52,975 nt of DNA, taken from Acidimicrobiaceae bacterium. Lineage in GTDB: Bacteria; Actinomycetota; Acidimicrobiia; Acidimicrobiales; Aldehydirespiratoraceae. Below, one piece after another: positions 35,247 through 45,530 of the stretch (positions within the stretch are counted from its first letter, which is position 1; every line of letters starts with the position of its first letter). The stretch lies in NCBI GenBank assembly GCA_016845585.1, contig JAERSO010000110.1:1-52975 (forward strand). The letters run 5' to 3'. Both the position numbers and the translations under genes were made by a program. Under the pieces are notes generated by a model. That model searched no databases and was not told the DNA's origin. It was given only the letters and a program-made list of their open reading frames with translations.

Positions 35247-35873
35247 GTGATCGAGATCGGATTGACCGGAGGAATCGGGTCGGGCAAGTCGACGGTGGCC
35301 GACATGCTCGTGGAGCGTGGTGCCGTGCTGATCGACGCCGATCGCATCGTCCGCGAGCTACAGGAGCCGGGCGCTCCGGTCTTCGAGGCGATGGTGGAGC
35401 GCTGGGGTCCGGGCATCGTTGCCGATGACGGCTCCCTGGATCGCGCCGCCGTCGCCGGGATCGTGTTCGCCGACGAGGATGAGCTGAAGGCGATCAACGA
35501 CATCGTGCACCCTGCGGTCGCCGAGGCGATGCAGAAGCGGCGAGACGAGCTGAAGGAAACCGACTCGGTCGTGGTCTTCGACATCCCGCTGCTCGTTCGC
35601 CCCGATGACGGCGAGGAGGGGAGCGCCGTGCAGGATCGCTACTCCCACCTGCAGGGGATCATCGTGGTCGACATCGACCCTGATCTCGCCGTCGACCGCC
35701 TGGTGACCCACCGGGGCTTCGACGCCGACGATGCCCGCGGCCGTATCGCCAAGCAGGCGTCTCGCGAAGCTCGTCGAGCCGTCGCCGACGTCGTGATCGA
35801 CAACTCCGGCGATCTCGATTCGCTGGGTCCGCAGATCGACGCCGCGTGGGAATGGGCGACCAGCCTGGCGTAG
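35247..35873 (+). CDS. coaE: Dephospho-CoA kinase
   Basis: 208 residues from a GTG. P-loop GGIGSGKST at the start, then DADRIVRELQEPG and VVFDIPLL, all typical. CoaE makes coenzyme A from dephospho-CoA in the last step of its synthesis. It lacks the C-terminal UPF0157 domain found in mycobacterial CoaE. In mycobacteria coaE follows rpsA closely; here the tad locus lies between. It ends four bases from the convergent next gene. Confidence 0.95.
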   Translation: MIEIGLTGGIGSGKSTVADMLVERGAVLIDADRIVRELQEPGAPVFEAMVERWGPGIVADDGSLDRAAVAGIVFADEDELKAINDIVHPAVAEAMQKRRDELKETDSVVVFDIPLLVRPDDGEEGSAVQDRYSHLQGIIVVDIDPDLAVDRLVTHRGFDADDARGRIAKQASREARRAVADVVIDNSGDLDSLGPQIDAAWEWATSLA

Positions 35874-35877
35874 CGGC

Positions 35878-36639
35878 TCAGTCGCAGAGATCGAACGGGT
35901 TGACGCTGACGTGGTTGAAGAAGTCGGCCGGATTCGTGCTGTAGCTCACCCGGTAGTGGGCGCCACCGGCACCATTGACAACCGCCATCTGGAAATCCTC
36001 GTAGATCACGGGGTCGACACCGAGGGCCACAGCGAGCTCGTCGAGCGTTTGGTTCCATCCGGCGCCGGCAGGGAAGACGATGTCCTCGGGGGCAGGGCCG
36101 GAGAGGTCCCAGTTGCCGGCCTGTTCACGCTCGTAGATCCATCCGGCGAGCACTTCGGGGCCGTCCCAGCGGGTGAAGTTGACTCGGAAGTTGCCCCAGC
36201 TGAGAACGCGGTCGGTGTCGGACGCCGGGCCGTCGAGGACACAGTTGTCACTCCACCCGGTGTCGGTGAACGGCGCCCCGAGGCGAGCAGTGAGCGCGCT
36301 CAGCATCTTGTCGAAGTCGCTGCCGATCCCGAAGCCGATGACCTCACCGCTGACCGCGCTCGCGAGTGGTGGCGGAGCTTCTGTGGTGGTGGTCGTGGTG
36401 GTGGTTGTGGTTGTGCTCGTGGTCGTCGTCGATGTGGTGGTCGTCGTCGCCGGCTCGGTGGTGGTCGTCGTGGTGGTGCTCGTGGTCGCCGGGGCCTGCG
36501 TCGTGCTCGATGTGGTGTCGCCCGCAGCTTCGGTGTTGCTGTCGTCATCGCCACTGAACGCTCCGCCCAGGAACAGGCCGAGCAGAAGGCCGACCAGCAG
36601 GACGATCACCGCGATGAGGTAGGTCTCGCGCTTGCTCAT
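35878..36639 (-). CDS. Membrane-anchored protein with Thr-rich linker
   Basis: 253 residues. A single N-terminal membrane segment (about 8-27) is followed by an acidic stretch and then a linker of about 50 residues (40-90) made almost entirely of threonine with few Ser, Glu, Pro and Ala. Such linkers are often O-glycosylated and span the cell wall. The C-terminal 160 residues (from SAVSGEVIGFGIG) form an unrecognised globular domain with two cysteines (NCVLDG and the last DLCD). Function unknown. Confidence 0.75.
   Translation of the reverse strand: MSKRETYLIAVIVLLVGLLLGLFLGGAFSGDDDSNTEAAGDTTSSTTQAPATTSTTTTTTTEPATTTTTSTTTTSTTTTTTTTTTTEAPPPLASAVSGEVIGFGIGSDFDKMLSALTARLGAPFTDTGWSDNCVLDGPASDTDRVLSWGNFRVNFTRWDGPEVLAGWIYEREQAGNWDLSGPAPEDIVFPAGAGWNQTLDELAVALGVDPVIYEDFQMAVVNGAGGAHYRVSYSTNPADFFNHVSVNPFDLCD
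36380..36512. repeat. Low-complexity tract coding for the Thr-rich linker
   Basis: Irregular GTG/GTC triplet-rich DNA (plus strand) encoding the threonine linker of the gene on the minus strand. It is not a spaced repeat array. Confidence 0.8.
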
Positions 36640-36677
36640 GGGAGCAGGATGTCACACCCCCTGAGTAGGTTGGCGCC

Positions 36678-38723
36678 ATGGCGCCAGTGACCGTCCCATC
36701 CAGCAAGACCACCCTTCGGGTGGCCTCCGCGTTCCAGCCGGCCGGCGATCAGCCGGCGGCGATCGATGCGTTGTCGACCGGCATCGAACGCGGCGATCGG
36801 TTCCAGACGCTGCTGGGCATCACCGGTTCGGGCAAGAGCGCCACGATCGCATGGACGATCGAGCAGGTGCAGCGGCCGACCCTCGTCCTGGCGCCCAACA
36901 AGTCCCTGGCTGCTCAGCTCGCGAACGAGCTCAAGGAGTTCTTCCCCGACAATCGGGTCGAGTACTTCGTCAGCTACTACGACTACTACCAGCCCGAGGC
37001 CTACATGCCGTCGAGCGACACGTACATCGAGAAGGATTCCTCGGTGAACGATGAGATCGACCGGTTGCGCCATTCGGCCACCTCGTCGCTGCTGACGCGG
37101 CGCGACACGATCGTGGTGGCGTCGGTGTCGGCCATTTACGGCCTCGGCTCACCCGAGGAATACGAGACCCAGCTGCTCGTCCTGCGGGTGGGGGAGGAGC
37201 ACGATCAGCGGTCGATCCTCAAGCGACTCGTCGAGCTCCAGTACGAGCGCAACGACATGAATCTGGTGCGCGGGAAGTTCCGTGTGCGGGGCGACACCAT
37301 CGAGATCCACCCGGCCTACGAGGAGACGGCGGTTCGGGTCGAGTTGTTCGGTGACGACGTCGAGCAGATCACCGTGGTGGACCCGTTGACCGGCGAGCGA
37401 CTGGAGCAACTCGACGAGCTCGTCATCTTCCCGGCCACGCATTACGCAACGTCGGAGGCACGCATGGTCGCGGCCATCGAGCGGATCCAGGTCGAGCTGC
37501 AGGAGCAGCTGAAGGACTTCGAGGACGACGGCAAACTCCTCGAGGCGCAACGCTTGCGGATGCGCACCGAGTACGACCTCGAGATGATGCAGGAGCTCGG
37601 CTACTGCAACGGCATCGAGAACTACTCGGGTCCGATCGATGGACGGAGCCGGGGCGAGCCGCCCTACACCCTCATCGACTACTTCCCGGAAGACTTCCTG
37701 ATGGTGATCGACGAATCCCACGTGGCCGTCCCCCAGCTCCACGGACAGTACGAGGGCGATCGCAGTCGCAAGGCCACCCTGATCGACCATGGATTCCGCC
37801 TGCCGTCCGCGGCCGACAATCGGCCCCTTACGTTCGAAGAAGTGATGGAACGGCTCAATCAGGTCGTCTTCCTCTCCGCCACGCCGGGCAAGTACGAACT
37901 CGACGTCTCGACACAGATCGTGGAGCAGATCGTGCGACCCACCGGTCTCATCGATCCCGAAGTGATCGTCAAGCCGACGAAGGGGCAGATCGATGACCTC
38001 CACGAGCTCATCAAAGGGCGCACGGAGAAGGGCGAGCGTGTTCTCGTCACCACGCTCACCAAGAAGATGGCCGAGGATCTCACCGACTATCTCCTCGAGC
38101 TCGGTGTGCGGGTTCGCTACCTCCACAGCGAGGTCGACACGATCCAGCGCATCGAGATCCTGCGGGATCTCCGCCTCGGCGAGTTCGACGTGCTGGTCGG
38201 CATCAATCTGCTGCGAGAGGGCCTCGATCTCCCCGAGGTGTCGCTCGTCGCGATCCTCGATGCCGACAAGGAGGGCTTCCTGCGTTCGGAGACGTCACTG
38301 ATCCAGATGATCGGTCGTGCAGCCAGAAACGTCGCCGGCCAGGTCGTCATGTACGCCGATCAGATGACCGACTCCATGCAACGGGCCATCTCGGAGACGA
38401 TGCGGCGCCGCGGTCTCCAGCAGGCCTACAACGAGGAGCACGGCATCGATCCAGTCTCGGTGCGCAAGGAGATCACCGACATCCTGTCGATGATCCGCCC
38501 CGCAGAGGACCGTGCCCCCGTGCCGGAGCGCCTGAGTGAGATCGGCAAGAAACGTCGGGCCACCGAAGATCTGAGCGACCTCCCCGAGGACGAACTCGAG
38601 CGGCTGATTCGCACCCTCGAACAGGAGATGCACGACGCCGCCGTCGACCTCAGATTCGAGTACGCGGCCCGCCTGCGAGACGAGATCAAGGACCTCAAAC
38701 GCGAGTTGCGCGAAATGCGCTGA
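36678..38723 (+). CDS. uvrB: Excinuclease ABC subunit B
   Basis: 681 residues. Helicase-like damage checker of nucleotide excision repair: Walker [14 protein letters not shown], the beta-hairpin region [54 protein letters not shown], and a C-terminal UVR motif ([20 protein letters not shown]) that contacts UvrC. No LexA-type box is visible before it. Confidence 0.97.
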   Translation: MAPVTVPSSKTTLRVASAFQPAGDQPAAIDALSTGIERGDRFQTLLGITGSGKSATIAWTIEQVQRPTLVLAPNKSLAAQLANELKEFFPDNRVEYFVSYYDYYQPEAYMPSSDTYIEKDSSVNDEIDRLRHSATSSLLTRRDTIVVASVSAIYGLGSPEEYETQLLVLRVGEEHDQRSILKRLVELQYERNDMNLVRGKFRVRGDTIEIHPAYEETAVRVELFGDDVEQITVVDPLTGERLEQLDELVIFPATHYATSEARMVAAIERIQVELQEQLKDFEDDGKLLEAQRLRMRTEYDLEMMQELGYCNGIENYSGPIDGRSRGEPPYTLIDYFPEDFLMVIDESHVAVPQLHGQYEGDRSRKATLIDHGFRLPSAADNRPLTFEEVMERLNQVVFLSATPGKYELDVSTQIVEQIVRPTGLIDPEVIVKPTKGQIDDLHELIKGRTEKGERVLVTTLTKKMAEDLTDYLLELGVRVRYLHSEVDTIQRIEILRDLRLGEFDVLVGINLLREGLDLPEVSLVAILDADKEGFLRSETSLIQMIGRAARNVAGQVVMYADQMTDSMQRAISETMRRRGLQQAYNEEHGIDPVSVRKEITDILSMIRPAEDRAPVPERLSEIGKKRRATEDLSDLPEDELERLIRTLEQEMHDAAVDLRFEYAARLRDEIKDLKRELREMR

Positions 38724-38811
38724 CTGCTCCATTGGCCCGGCTGTCTGCCGATTGGTCCTCGTGTTGTCGTTGACGAGGGCGGATCCGGCTGAGTGTGTCG
38801 ATGGGGAGCTC

Positions 38812-40479
38812 ATGGACCGCCCCGTCGGCATGCGGCACGTGGCTGCCCTGGCCGCCGCGCTCCTGCTCGCGCTCGTTCTGACCGACCCTGGTGGCTTCCT
38901 CTCGAGTGATGTCGGCGGCAAGGTGGCGACGCTCGAGGCCATGGACGAGCGGGGCGACTGGTCGCCGGATCTCGGATACTGGGCCGAGGATCTCGATCCC
39001 GACGGCTCCCTGTACCCGATGTGGAGCACCAACCATGTGGATGGTCGTTGGGTGAACACCACGAGTCTCCCGATGGTCTACGCGGCACGGCCGCTGTATC
39101 GCGTGGGCGGCGCCAAACTCGCGGGCGTGATCCCACTTCTCGGAACCGTCGCGGCGGCGGCAGCTGCGGCGGGTCTCGCGAAGGAGATCGGTGGTCGACG
39201 TCGCGAAACGTTCTGGATCGTCGGCGCCGCGTCGCCGCTCACCGTCTACGCCCTCGATCTGTGGGAGCACAGCATCGGGGTTGCCGCGATGGTCCTCGCT
39301 GTCACGCTGACCCTGCGGGCGTCCCGGGCGGCGGGATCGTGGACCCACGCCGCGCTCGCCGGTCTCCTCTTCGGAATCGCGGCCTCCATGAGACAGGAGG
39401 CGCTGGTCTACGGCTTCGCATCCGGCCTTGCGTTGTCGGTGCGACTCTTCGTTCTCGCCAGGTCCGAGGCGGTGCCCATTCGTCTCCTTCGTGTGACCGT
39501 TCGAGGTGGTGCGATGGTCATCGGAGCGCTGGCGGCAATGGTCGCGAACACCGCCCTCGAGTCCACGATGATCGGCGGCGACACCCGAACGGGTCGATCG
39601 ACGGGCACGGTCGTCGCGGCCGGAGCCGATGTCGGAGTCCGGATTCGAGAGGCGATCATCACCGGCACGTCACCGTTCGGCTCATCCGACACACTCTGGC
39701 TGGCGTTGGCCCTGACGACTGCAGCCCTCCTGGTTGCGCTCGGTCGGGCGTCGCTCTCACCCGACGCCGACGAGGCGCCGGCTCGCCCCTTCGTGATCGG
39801 CCTCGTGGCCGTGGCCGGCCTCGTGAGCCTGGATTTCGTGGTTGACGGCCTTCGGTTCGTCCCCGGCTTGACGGCGACAACGCCGGTTGCAGTTCTCGGC
39901 CTCTCGCGGGCGTTCCACAGCGCTGATCGCGCATTCGTGTCAAGTGTTGCGATCGGCTCGTTGCCGCTCGTCTGGGCCACCCAGTTCACCGGCGGGGCGA
40001 CTCCACAATGGGGTGGCCGCTACATCCTCACCACCGGGACCCTGCTCGTCGCTGTCGCCACGGCGGTGTTGGTGACCCCACGCTCCCGACAGATGCTGCT
40101 GCGGGTAGCCGGTGCCGGGCTCGCGATCACCATGATCGGCGTGGTCTTCACGATCCACCGCACCGCATCGTTTGCGGACGCGATGGACGAGCTCGCGGCT
40201 CGCCCGGAGGCCGTTGTGGTCTTCAGCGACTCCCATTTGTCGCGGCAGGGAGGGGTGCACACGTATCGCAATCACTGGCTCGCAGCTCCCGACGACGAGA
40301 CCCGCGCTGAGGTCGCTGATGTCCTCGAACAACTCGATGTCGGGCGGGTCGCCTACGTCCAGCCCGACCGCGGTGAGAGCGCCACCATCCTTGCGGGGTG
40401 GGAGGTGGTCGGGGAAGAGCGAGTGCCGCTCATCAATGATCTGTATCTCCTCGTGAGCACCCAGGAACCAACCGGCTGA
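38812..40479 (+). CDS. Polytopic membrane protein, possible GT-C type glycosyltransferase
   Basis: 555 residues with about eleven to twelve hydrophobic segments and a soluble C-terminal part (from about residue 455). After the first membrane helix comes TDPGGFLSSDVGGKVATLEAM, an acidic loop like that in GT-C (GT39-like) sugar transferases, and WEHSIGVAAMV later. Assignment as glycosyltransferase is inference. I start at ATG 38812, with GGGGAG just before; an earlier TTG at 38752 is less likely. It lies between uvrB and uvrA and might serve the polysaccharide cluster, which lacks its own polymerase. Confidence 0.7.
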   Translation: MDRPVGMRHVAALAAALLLALVLTDPGGFLSSDVGGKVATLEAMDERGDWSPDLGYWAEDLDPDGSLYPMWSTNHVDGRWVNTTSLPMVYAARPLYRVGGAKLAGVIPLLGTVAAAAAAAGLAKEIGGRRRETFWIVGAASPLTVYALDLWEHSIGVAAMVLAVTLTLRASRAAGSWTHAALAGLLFGIAASMRQEALVYGFASGLALSVRLFVLARSEAVPIRLLRVTVRGGAMVIGALAAMVANTALESTMIGGDTRTGRSTGTVVAAGADVGVRIREAIITGTSPFGSSDTLWLALALTTAALLVALGRASLSPDADEAPARPFVIGLVAVAGLVSLDFVVDGLRFVPGLTATTPVAVLGLSRAFHSADRAFVSSVAIGSLPLVWATQFTGGATPQWGGRYILTTGTLLVAVATAVLVTPRSRQMLLRVAGAGLAITMIGVVFTIHRTASFADAMDELAARPEAVVVFSDSHLSRQGGVHTYRNHWLAAPDDETRAEVADVLEQLDVGRVAYVQPDRGESATILAGWEVVGEERVPLINDLYLLVSTQEPTG

Positions 40480-40493
40480 CGAACACGTGTTCG
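40480..40493. promoter_or_regulatory. LexA (SOS) box upstream of uvrA
   Basis: CGAACACGTGTTCG is a perfect 14-base palindrome that fits the Gram-positive/actinobacterial LexA site CGAAC-N4-GTTCG. It starts on the first base after the preceding gene's stop codon and lies 28 bases before the uvrA GTG, a position suited to repression. uvrA is a known SOS gene in many bacteria. Confidence 0.8.
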
Positions 40494-40521
40494 GCAGGCT
40501 CGCGCCCGATAGAGTGCCGCC

Positions 40522-43362
40522 GTGGCTGATCGTCTCGTCATTCAAGGTGCCCGAGAACACAACCTCAAAGAGGTCGATCTCGACCTCCCGCGCGACAAGC
40601 TCATCGTGTTCACCGGGTTGTCCGGCTCGGGTAAGTCGAGCCTGGCCTTCGACACGATCTACGCCGAGGGTCAGCGCCGCTATGTCGAGTCGCTGAGCGC
40701 CTACGCACGCCAGTTCCTCGGCCAGATGGACAAGCCGGATGTCGACTTCATCGAGGGTCTGTCGCCGGCCATTTCGATCGACCAGAAGAGTGCGTCGCGC
40801 AATCCTCGCTCCACCGTGGGCACGGTCACCGAGATCTACGACTACCTCCGCCTGCTCTACGCTCGCATCGGCGTTCCGCACGATCCCGAGACGGGGGAGG
40901 AGCTGGTCCGTCAGACCCCGCAGCAGATCGTCGACAAGATCCTGAAGATGGAGGAAGGCCTCCGCTTCCAGGTCCTGGCCCCGATCGTGAAGGGCCGCAA
41001 GGGCACCTACGACACGCTTCTCGCCGATCTCGCCTCGCAGGGATTCGCTCGCGCCATCGTCGATGGCGAGCAGATCGAACTCAGCGAAGAGGTCCACGCC
41101 GAACTCGAACGCTACGAAACACACGACATCTCGGTCATCGTCGATCGCCTCGTTCTCCGGGATGGGATCGATCGCCGCCTGACCGACTCGATCGAGACGG
41201 CCCTCAGCCTCACCGGCGGCATCGCCGAACTCCAGATCGTGCCGAAGGAGGGTGATCCCGAGACGATCGTCTTCAGTCAGCACCTGTCTCGTCCGAGCGA
41301 CGGCAAGTCGTTCGACGAACTCGCTCCGCGCAACTTCTCGTTCAACTCGCCCTATGGAGCGTGCACACACTGCGACGGTCTCGGCACCGTGTTCGAGGTC
41401 GACCATCGTCTCGTCGTCACCGACCCGGATGCCACGATCGAAGGAGGGGCCATCACCCCGTGGGCCGGGGGCCGGAGCCGCTACTTCTCCCGCCTGGTCG
41501 AATCGGTGTGTGACGAGTACGACATCCCCACTGACAAGGCCTGGGGCAAGCTCACCAAACGGCAGCAGAGCCTGTTGCTCGAGGGCAAAGGCGTGAAGGG
41601 GCGCATCCAGGTTCGCTACAAGAACCGCTACGGACGCACGCGCACCTACCAGGCCAAGTACGAGGGTGTCATCCCGTATCTCCGGCGGCGCCACACCGAA
41701 GCCGAGAGCGATGCCACTCGAGAGCAGATCGAGGGCTACATGCGGCAGGTGGACTGCAGCCACTGCGATGGCGCCCGCCTCAATCCGCTCTCGATGGCCG
41801 TCACCATCGCCGGCCTCACGATTCACGACCTCTGCTCGATGTCAATCGCCGACTCGGCCAAAACGCTCGGTGAACTGGAGCTGAGCGATCGCGACACGAT
41901 CATCGCCGAACAGGTCTTCAAGGAGGTCAACTCCCGTCTCGGGTTCCTTCTCGACGTGGGTCTCGACTACCTGAGCATGAGCCGCAACGCCGCCACCCTC
42001 GCGGGCGGGGAGGCGCAACGAATCCGGCTCGCCTCGCAGGTGGGTTCCGGTCTCGTGGGTGTGCTCTATGTGCTCGACGAGCCGTCCATCGGCCTGCACC
42101 AGCGCGACAACCAGCGGTTGATCGAAACCCTCGTGCGTATGCGAGATCTCGGCAACACCGTGGTCGTGGTGGAACATGACGAGGACACGATGAAGGTGGC
42201 CGACCATGTGGTCGACATCGGGCCCGGCGCCGGCGAACACGGCGGACGGATCGTTCACTCCGGCACCTACAAGCAACTGCTGAAGAACAAGGAGTCGCTC
42301 ACCGGGCAATACCTGTCGGGTCGACGCAAGATCCAGGTGCCGGGCGTGCGCCGCATCGGCGACGGCACCTTCGTGCGGGTGGTCGGGGCCAAGGAGAACA
42401 ACCTCAAGGACGTCACCGTCGACTTCCCCCTCGGCAAGTTCGTCTGCGTCACCGGCGTGTCGGGGTCGGGCAAATCCACACTGGTCACCGAGATCCTGCA
42501 CCGGGCGCTCATGCAGCGGATCTACACGTCCAAGGTGCCGCCGGGTCTCCACACCCGGATCGAGGGGATCGAGAACCTCGACAAGGTGATCGCGATCGAC
42601 CAATCGCCGATCGGCCGCACCCCGCGCTCGAACCCGGCGACCTATACGGGCGTGTTCGACCACATCCGTAAGCTCTTCGCGCAGACCAACGAAGCCAACA
42701 TCCGCGGCTACCTTCCCGGCCGGTTCTCGTTCAACGTCAAGGGCGGCCGCTGTGAAGCCTGTCAGGGTGACGGCACGATCAAGATCGAGATGCACTTCCT
42801 GCCCGACGTGTACGTGCCCTGCGAGGTCTGCAAGGGCAAGCGCTACAACCGCGACACGCTCGAGATCACATTCAAGGGGAAGAACATCTCCGAGGTGCTC
42901 GACATGCCGATCGAGGAGGCGCTCGACTTCTTCACGAACCAGCCGCCGATCGCCCGCCACATGCAGACCCTGGTCGACGTCGGACTCGGCTATGTGCGCC
43001 TCGGGCAGCCTGCCCCGACGCTGTCGGGCGGCGAGGCCCAGCGGGTGAAGCTGGCATCCGAGCTGGCGAAGCGCAGTACCGGACACACGATCTACATCCT
43101 CGACGAGCCCACCACCGGCTTGCACTTCGAGGACATCCGCAAGTTGTTGGGTGTGCTCGGTCGGTTGGTCGACCAGGGCAACTCCGTTCTGGTCATCGAG
43201 CACAACCTCGATGTGATCAAGACCGCTGATTGGCTGATCGACCTCGGACCCGAGGGAGGGTCCGGCGGTGGCACGATCGTGGCGGTAGGCACACCGGAGG
43301 AGCTTGCCGAGATCCCCGAGAGTCATACCGGCCGCTTCCTGGCTCCGCTGCTCGTCGGCTGA
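40522..43362 (+). CDS. uvrA: Excinuclease ABC subunit A
   Basis: 946 residues from a GTG. Two ABC ATPase modules: the first with Walker [13 protein letters not shown], the second with [10 protein letters not shown], and the two signature regions [14 protein letters not shown] and [14 protein letters not shown]. Zinc-binding cysteine pairs are seen in CTHCDG, CSHCDG, CEACQG and CEVCKG. UvrA finds DNA damage and loads UvrB. An SOS box precedes it. Confidence 0.98.
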   Translation: MADRLVIQGAREHNLKEVDLDLPRDKLIVFTGLSGSGKSSLAFDTIYAEGQRRYVESLSAYARQFLGQMDKPDVDFIEGLSPAISIDQKSASRNPRSTVGTVTEIYDYLRLLYARIGVPHDPETGEELVRQTPQQIVDKILKMEEGLRFQVLAPIVKGRKGTYDTLLADLASQGFARAIVDGEQIELSEEVHAELERYETHDISVIVDRLVLRDGIDRRLTDSIETALSLTGGIAELQIVPKEGDPETIVFSQHLSRPSDGKSFDELAPRNFSFNSPYGACTHCDGLGTVFEVDHRLVVTDPDATIEGGAITPWAGGRSRYFSRLVESVCDEYDIPTDKAWGKLTKRQQSLLLEGKGVKGRIQVRYKNRYGRTRTYQAKYEGVIPYLRRRHTEAESDATREQIEGYMRQVDCSHCDGARLNPLSMAVTIAGLTIHDLCSMSIADSAKTLGELELSDRDTIIAEQVFKEVNSRLGFLLDVGLDYLSMSRNAATLAGGEAQRIRLASQVGSGLVGVLYVLDEPSIGLHQRDNQRLIETLVRMRDLGNTVVVVEHDEDTMKVADHVVDIGPGAGEHGGRIVHSGTYKQLLKNKESLTGQYLSGRRKIQVPGVRRIGDGTFVRVVGAKENNLKDVTVDFPLGKFVCVTGVSGSGKSTLVTEILHRALMQRIYTSKVPPGLHTRIEGIENLDKVIAIDQSPIGRTPRSNPATYTGVFDHIRKLFAQTNEANIRGYLPGRFSFNVKGGRCEACQGDGTIKIEMHFLPDVYVPCEVCKGKRYNRDTLEITFKGKNISEVLDMPIEEALDFFTNQPPIARHMQTLVDVGLGYVRLGQPAPTLSGGEAQRVKLASELAKRSTGHTIYILDEPTTGLHFEDIRKLLGVLGRLVDQGNSVLVIEHNLDVIKTADWLIDLGPEGGSGGGTIVAVGTPEELAEIPESHTGRFLAPLLVG

Positions 43363-43375
43363 CACGCCCACGTCG

Positions 43376-43399
43376 CGAAACTGGGCCGTTTGGCCCATG
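43376..43399 (+). promoter_or_regulatory. Palindromic TGGGCC element upstream of the polysaccharide operon
   Basis: CGAAACTGGGCCGTTT followed directly by GGCCCATG. Apart from a four-base gap and three differences it matches the element at 34787 upstream of the pilin gene. GAAACTGGG recurs right after it (43399-43407). It lies about 63 bases before the first ATG of the operon. Confidence 0.5.
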
Positions 43400-43461
43400 A
43401 AACTGGGTTGAGGCCCGCTGTTTGCGTTGATCGGCGCGGCCTACGTGCCGATGGAAAGGGC

Positions 43462-44217
43462 ATGAGCACCCAAGTCGACGTCCGCCTCGAGAACGAGCGG
43501 TCCTTTCATGACGACCGCTATCGAGACGAGAGTCGCGAAGCCCAGGACAAGTACTACGAGGGCCTCGAGGAGTCGGATTCCCGATTCCGGGCATTCGTCG
43601 ACCAGTTCAAACCCGGCGATCGTGTGCTGGAGCTCGGGTGCGGTATCGATTCGCTCGCCTTCTCGCTTGCCGAGCGAGGCGTCGAGGTCGTCGGCATCGA
43701 CATCTCCTCGGTCGCGGTCGGACTCGCTCAGGATGAGGCGGCCCGTCGCGGCGTTGACGGTGTCACCTTTCGGGAGATGAATGCCGAGGTCCTCGAATTC
43801 GAGGCCGCGTCGTTCGAGGGAGTCATCGGCACCGCGGTGCTACACCACCTGGACGTGATGTGCGCTTACAGCGAGATGGCGCGCATCCTGCGCCCGGGCG
43901 GTCGTTCGATCTTCATCGAACCATTGGGCCACAACCCGGTGATCAACGCATATCGCAACCGGACACCGGGCAACCGCACCGAGTTCGAGCACCCCCTGCG
44001 GTGTGAGGACTTCACCCTTGCGCAGCGCTACTTCGACCAGGTGCACGTGGAGATGTTCCACCTCTTCTCCATCGTGTCGAGCCCCATAGCGAAGCGCTGG
44101 TGGGGCAGGCCGATCCATCGATCGCTGAGCTGGGTCGATCGTCGGTTGCTCAAGATCTCGAGCCGGCTCCGTTGGCACGCTTGGATCGCCGTCGCCGAGC
44201 TCCGCGGCCCGCGATGA
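43462..44217 (+). CDS. SAM-dependent methyltransferase of the polysaccharide cluster
   Basis: 251 residues. SAM site VLELGCGIDSLAFSLAERGV, then VVGIDISSVAVGLAQ; GTAVLHHLDVM as motif IV. The unusual GCGID in place of GCGxG weakens nothing visible else. The family (Methyltransf_11/25) often caps or decorates glycans, which suits its place at the head of this operon. Start ATG 43462 has AAAGGG before it. It overlaps the next gene by four bases. Confidence 0.85.
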   Translation: MSTQVDVRLENERSFHDDRYRDESREAQDKYYEGLEESDSRFRAFVDQFKPGDRVLELGCGIDSLAFSLAERGVEVVGIDISSVAVGLAQDEAARRGVDGVTFREMNAEVLEFEAASFEGVIGTAVLHHLDVMCAYSEMARILRPGGRSIFIEPLGHNPVINAYRNRTPGNRTEFEHPLRCEDFTLAQRYFDQVHVEMFHLFSIVSSPIAKRWWGRPIHRSLSWVDRRLLKISSRLRWHAWIAVAELRGPR

Positions 44218-45530
44218 GCCGGACCGGCACCGGTTTGACTGCGGCCGGCACGTTCGCCCTCATCGTCGCGCTGGGGCTGATGCATTCTCGGATCGCCGAG
44301 AACCCGTACAGCTACGGCGGATCACGGCTCTGGTGGAGTGTCGCGCTGGCCGGAGCGTTCTCCCTCGCCGCCTATGCGCTCGGGGTGCCGCACGTTCCCC
44401 AGAATCGGCGGCAGGCGATCGCGGCATCCGTTGCCGCAGCGACGCTGGGGCTGCTCTCGATCTCGACCGGGCAGGCTCTGGCCGGTGGCCAGGTCCTGCC
44501 CCGGTTCGTTGTGCTCGGCGGAACCCTCACCGTCGGAACCTGGTTTCTCTGCGCTACCGCGGTCTCGCTGCGTATTCGCCGGCGGAACCAACGCGAGGAT
44601 CGAATCCTGCTCGTGAGCGACGTCGAGGCCGAGGCCCGACTGCGCTCCGAACTTCTGGACCTTTCGCACCCTCCAACGCTCGCCGCCACGATCCGGCCCG
44701 AGGACGCTCGACCGCATGGCGCTGTTCCGGCACCGTTGGTCGCCATCGCCGATGAGGCGGATGCGAGCGTGGTGGTTCTTGATCGGGCGGGTCAGTCGGA
44801 CCAGTTGATCGTTGATCAGGTCGCCCTTCTCCACGAGCGAGGCGTCCGCGTGCGGACGTTGTCGCTGTTCTATGAGCAGTGGCTGCTTCGTCTCCCCGTC
44901 GCTGAGTTGGAGCGTGTGTCCTTGATGTTCGACATCGGTGAGGTGCATCGAGCCCGGTACGGTCGCCGTAAACGCCTGGTCGATGTCGCGGTGGCGCTGA
45001 TCGGACTTCCTGTCCTGGTCGGAGTCACACCCTTCGTTCTGCTCGGAAACCTCCTTGGGAACCGTGGGCCGTTGCTGTTTCGCCAGGACCGGATTGGCAA
45101 GCACGGCCGTCGATTCCGAATCACGAAGTTCCGCACCATGGTCGGGACTGACGGGGCCGGGTCGTGGACCACGGCATCCGATCCACGGATCACCCCGTTC
45201 GGCCGGTTCCTTCGCCGGAGCCACATAGATGAGCTGCCCCAGTTGCTCGACGTGCTGAGAGGGTCGCTCTCAATCGTCGGCCCACGACCGGAGCAGCCTC
45301 ACTATGTCGACGAACTCGTCGGCAAACTGCCGTTCTACGACCTCCGTCACCTGGTTCAGCCGGGGCTCACAGGCTGGGCGCAGATAAGCCAGGGCTATGC
45401 GTCATCTCACGCTGATGCCCTGGAGAAGCTGCAGTTCGAGTTCTGGTACCTACGGCACCAATCACTGTTGCTCGACTTCAGGATCCTGGCGCGCACGCTT
45501 CGCTCCGTGATCGGGAGTGACGGACGATGA
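44214..45530 (+). CDS. Polyprenyl-phosphate sugar-1-phosphate transferase (WcaJ/CpsE type)
   Basis: 438 residues. N-terminal membrane helices (four by eye, up to about residue 125), a CoA-binding-like middle domain, then the bacterial sugar transferase domain: LVDVAVALIGLPVLVG, FRQDRIGKHGRRFRITKFRT, SHIDELPQLLDVLRGSLSIV, GPRPEQP and QPGLTGWAQIS. It loads the first sugar on undecaprenyl phosphate and so starts repeat-unit assembly. Start ATG overlaps the methyltransferase stop (ATGA). Confidence 0.93.
   Translation: MSRTGTGLTAAGTFALIVALGLMHSRIAENPYSYGGSRLWWSVALAGAFSLAAYALGVPHVPQNRRQAIAASVAAATLGLLSISTGQALAGGQVLPRFVVLGGTLTVGTWFLCATAVSLRIRRRNQREDRILLVSDVEAEARLRSELLDLSHPPTLAATIRPEDARPHGAVPAPLVAIADEADASVVVLDRAGQSDQLIVDQVALLHERGVRVRTLSLFYEQWLLRLPVAELERVSLMFDIGEVHRARYGRRKRLVDVAVALIGLPVLVGVTPFVLLGNLLGNRGPLLFRQDRIGKHGRRFRITKFRTMVGTDGAGSWTTASDPRITPFGRFLRRSHIDELPQLLDVLRGSLSIVGPRPEQPHYVDELVGKLPFYDLRHLVQPGLTGWAQISQGYASSHADALEKLQFEFWYLRHQSLLLDFRILARTLRSVIGSDGR

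Noticed and set aside
36380..36512. Repeat array resembling CRISPR or a tandem repeat
   Set aside because: There is no spacer structure; it is a codon-level low-complexity tract for the threonine linker.
32015..38805. Recurring CCGATGG/TCGATGG as a sigma-28-like -10 element before several genes in the pilus and glycan region
   Set aside because: The upstream TAAA-like element is missing or wrongly spaced in nearly all cases, and the hexamer CGATGG is common in this GC-rich sequence.
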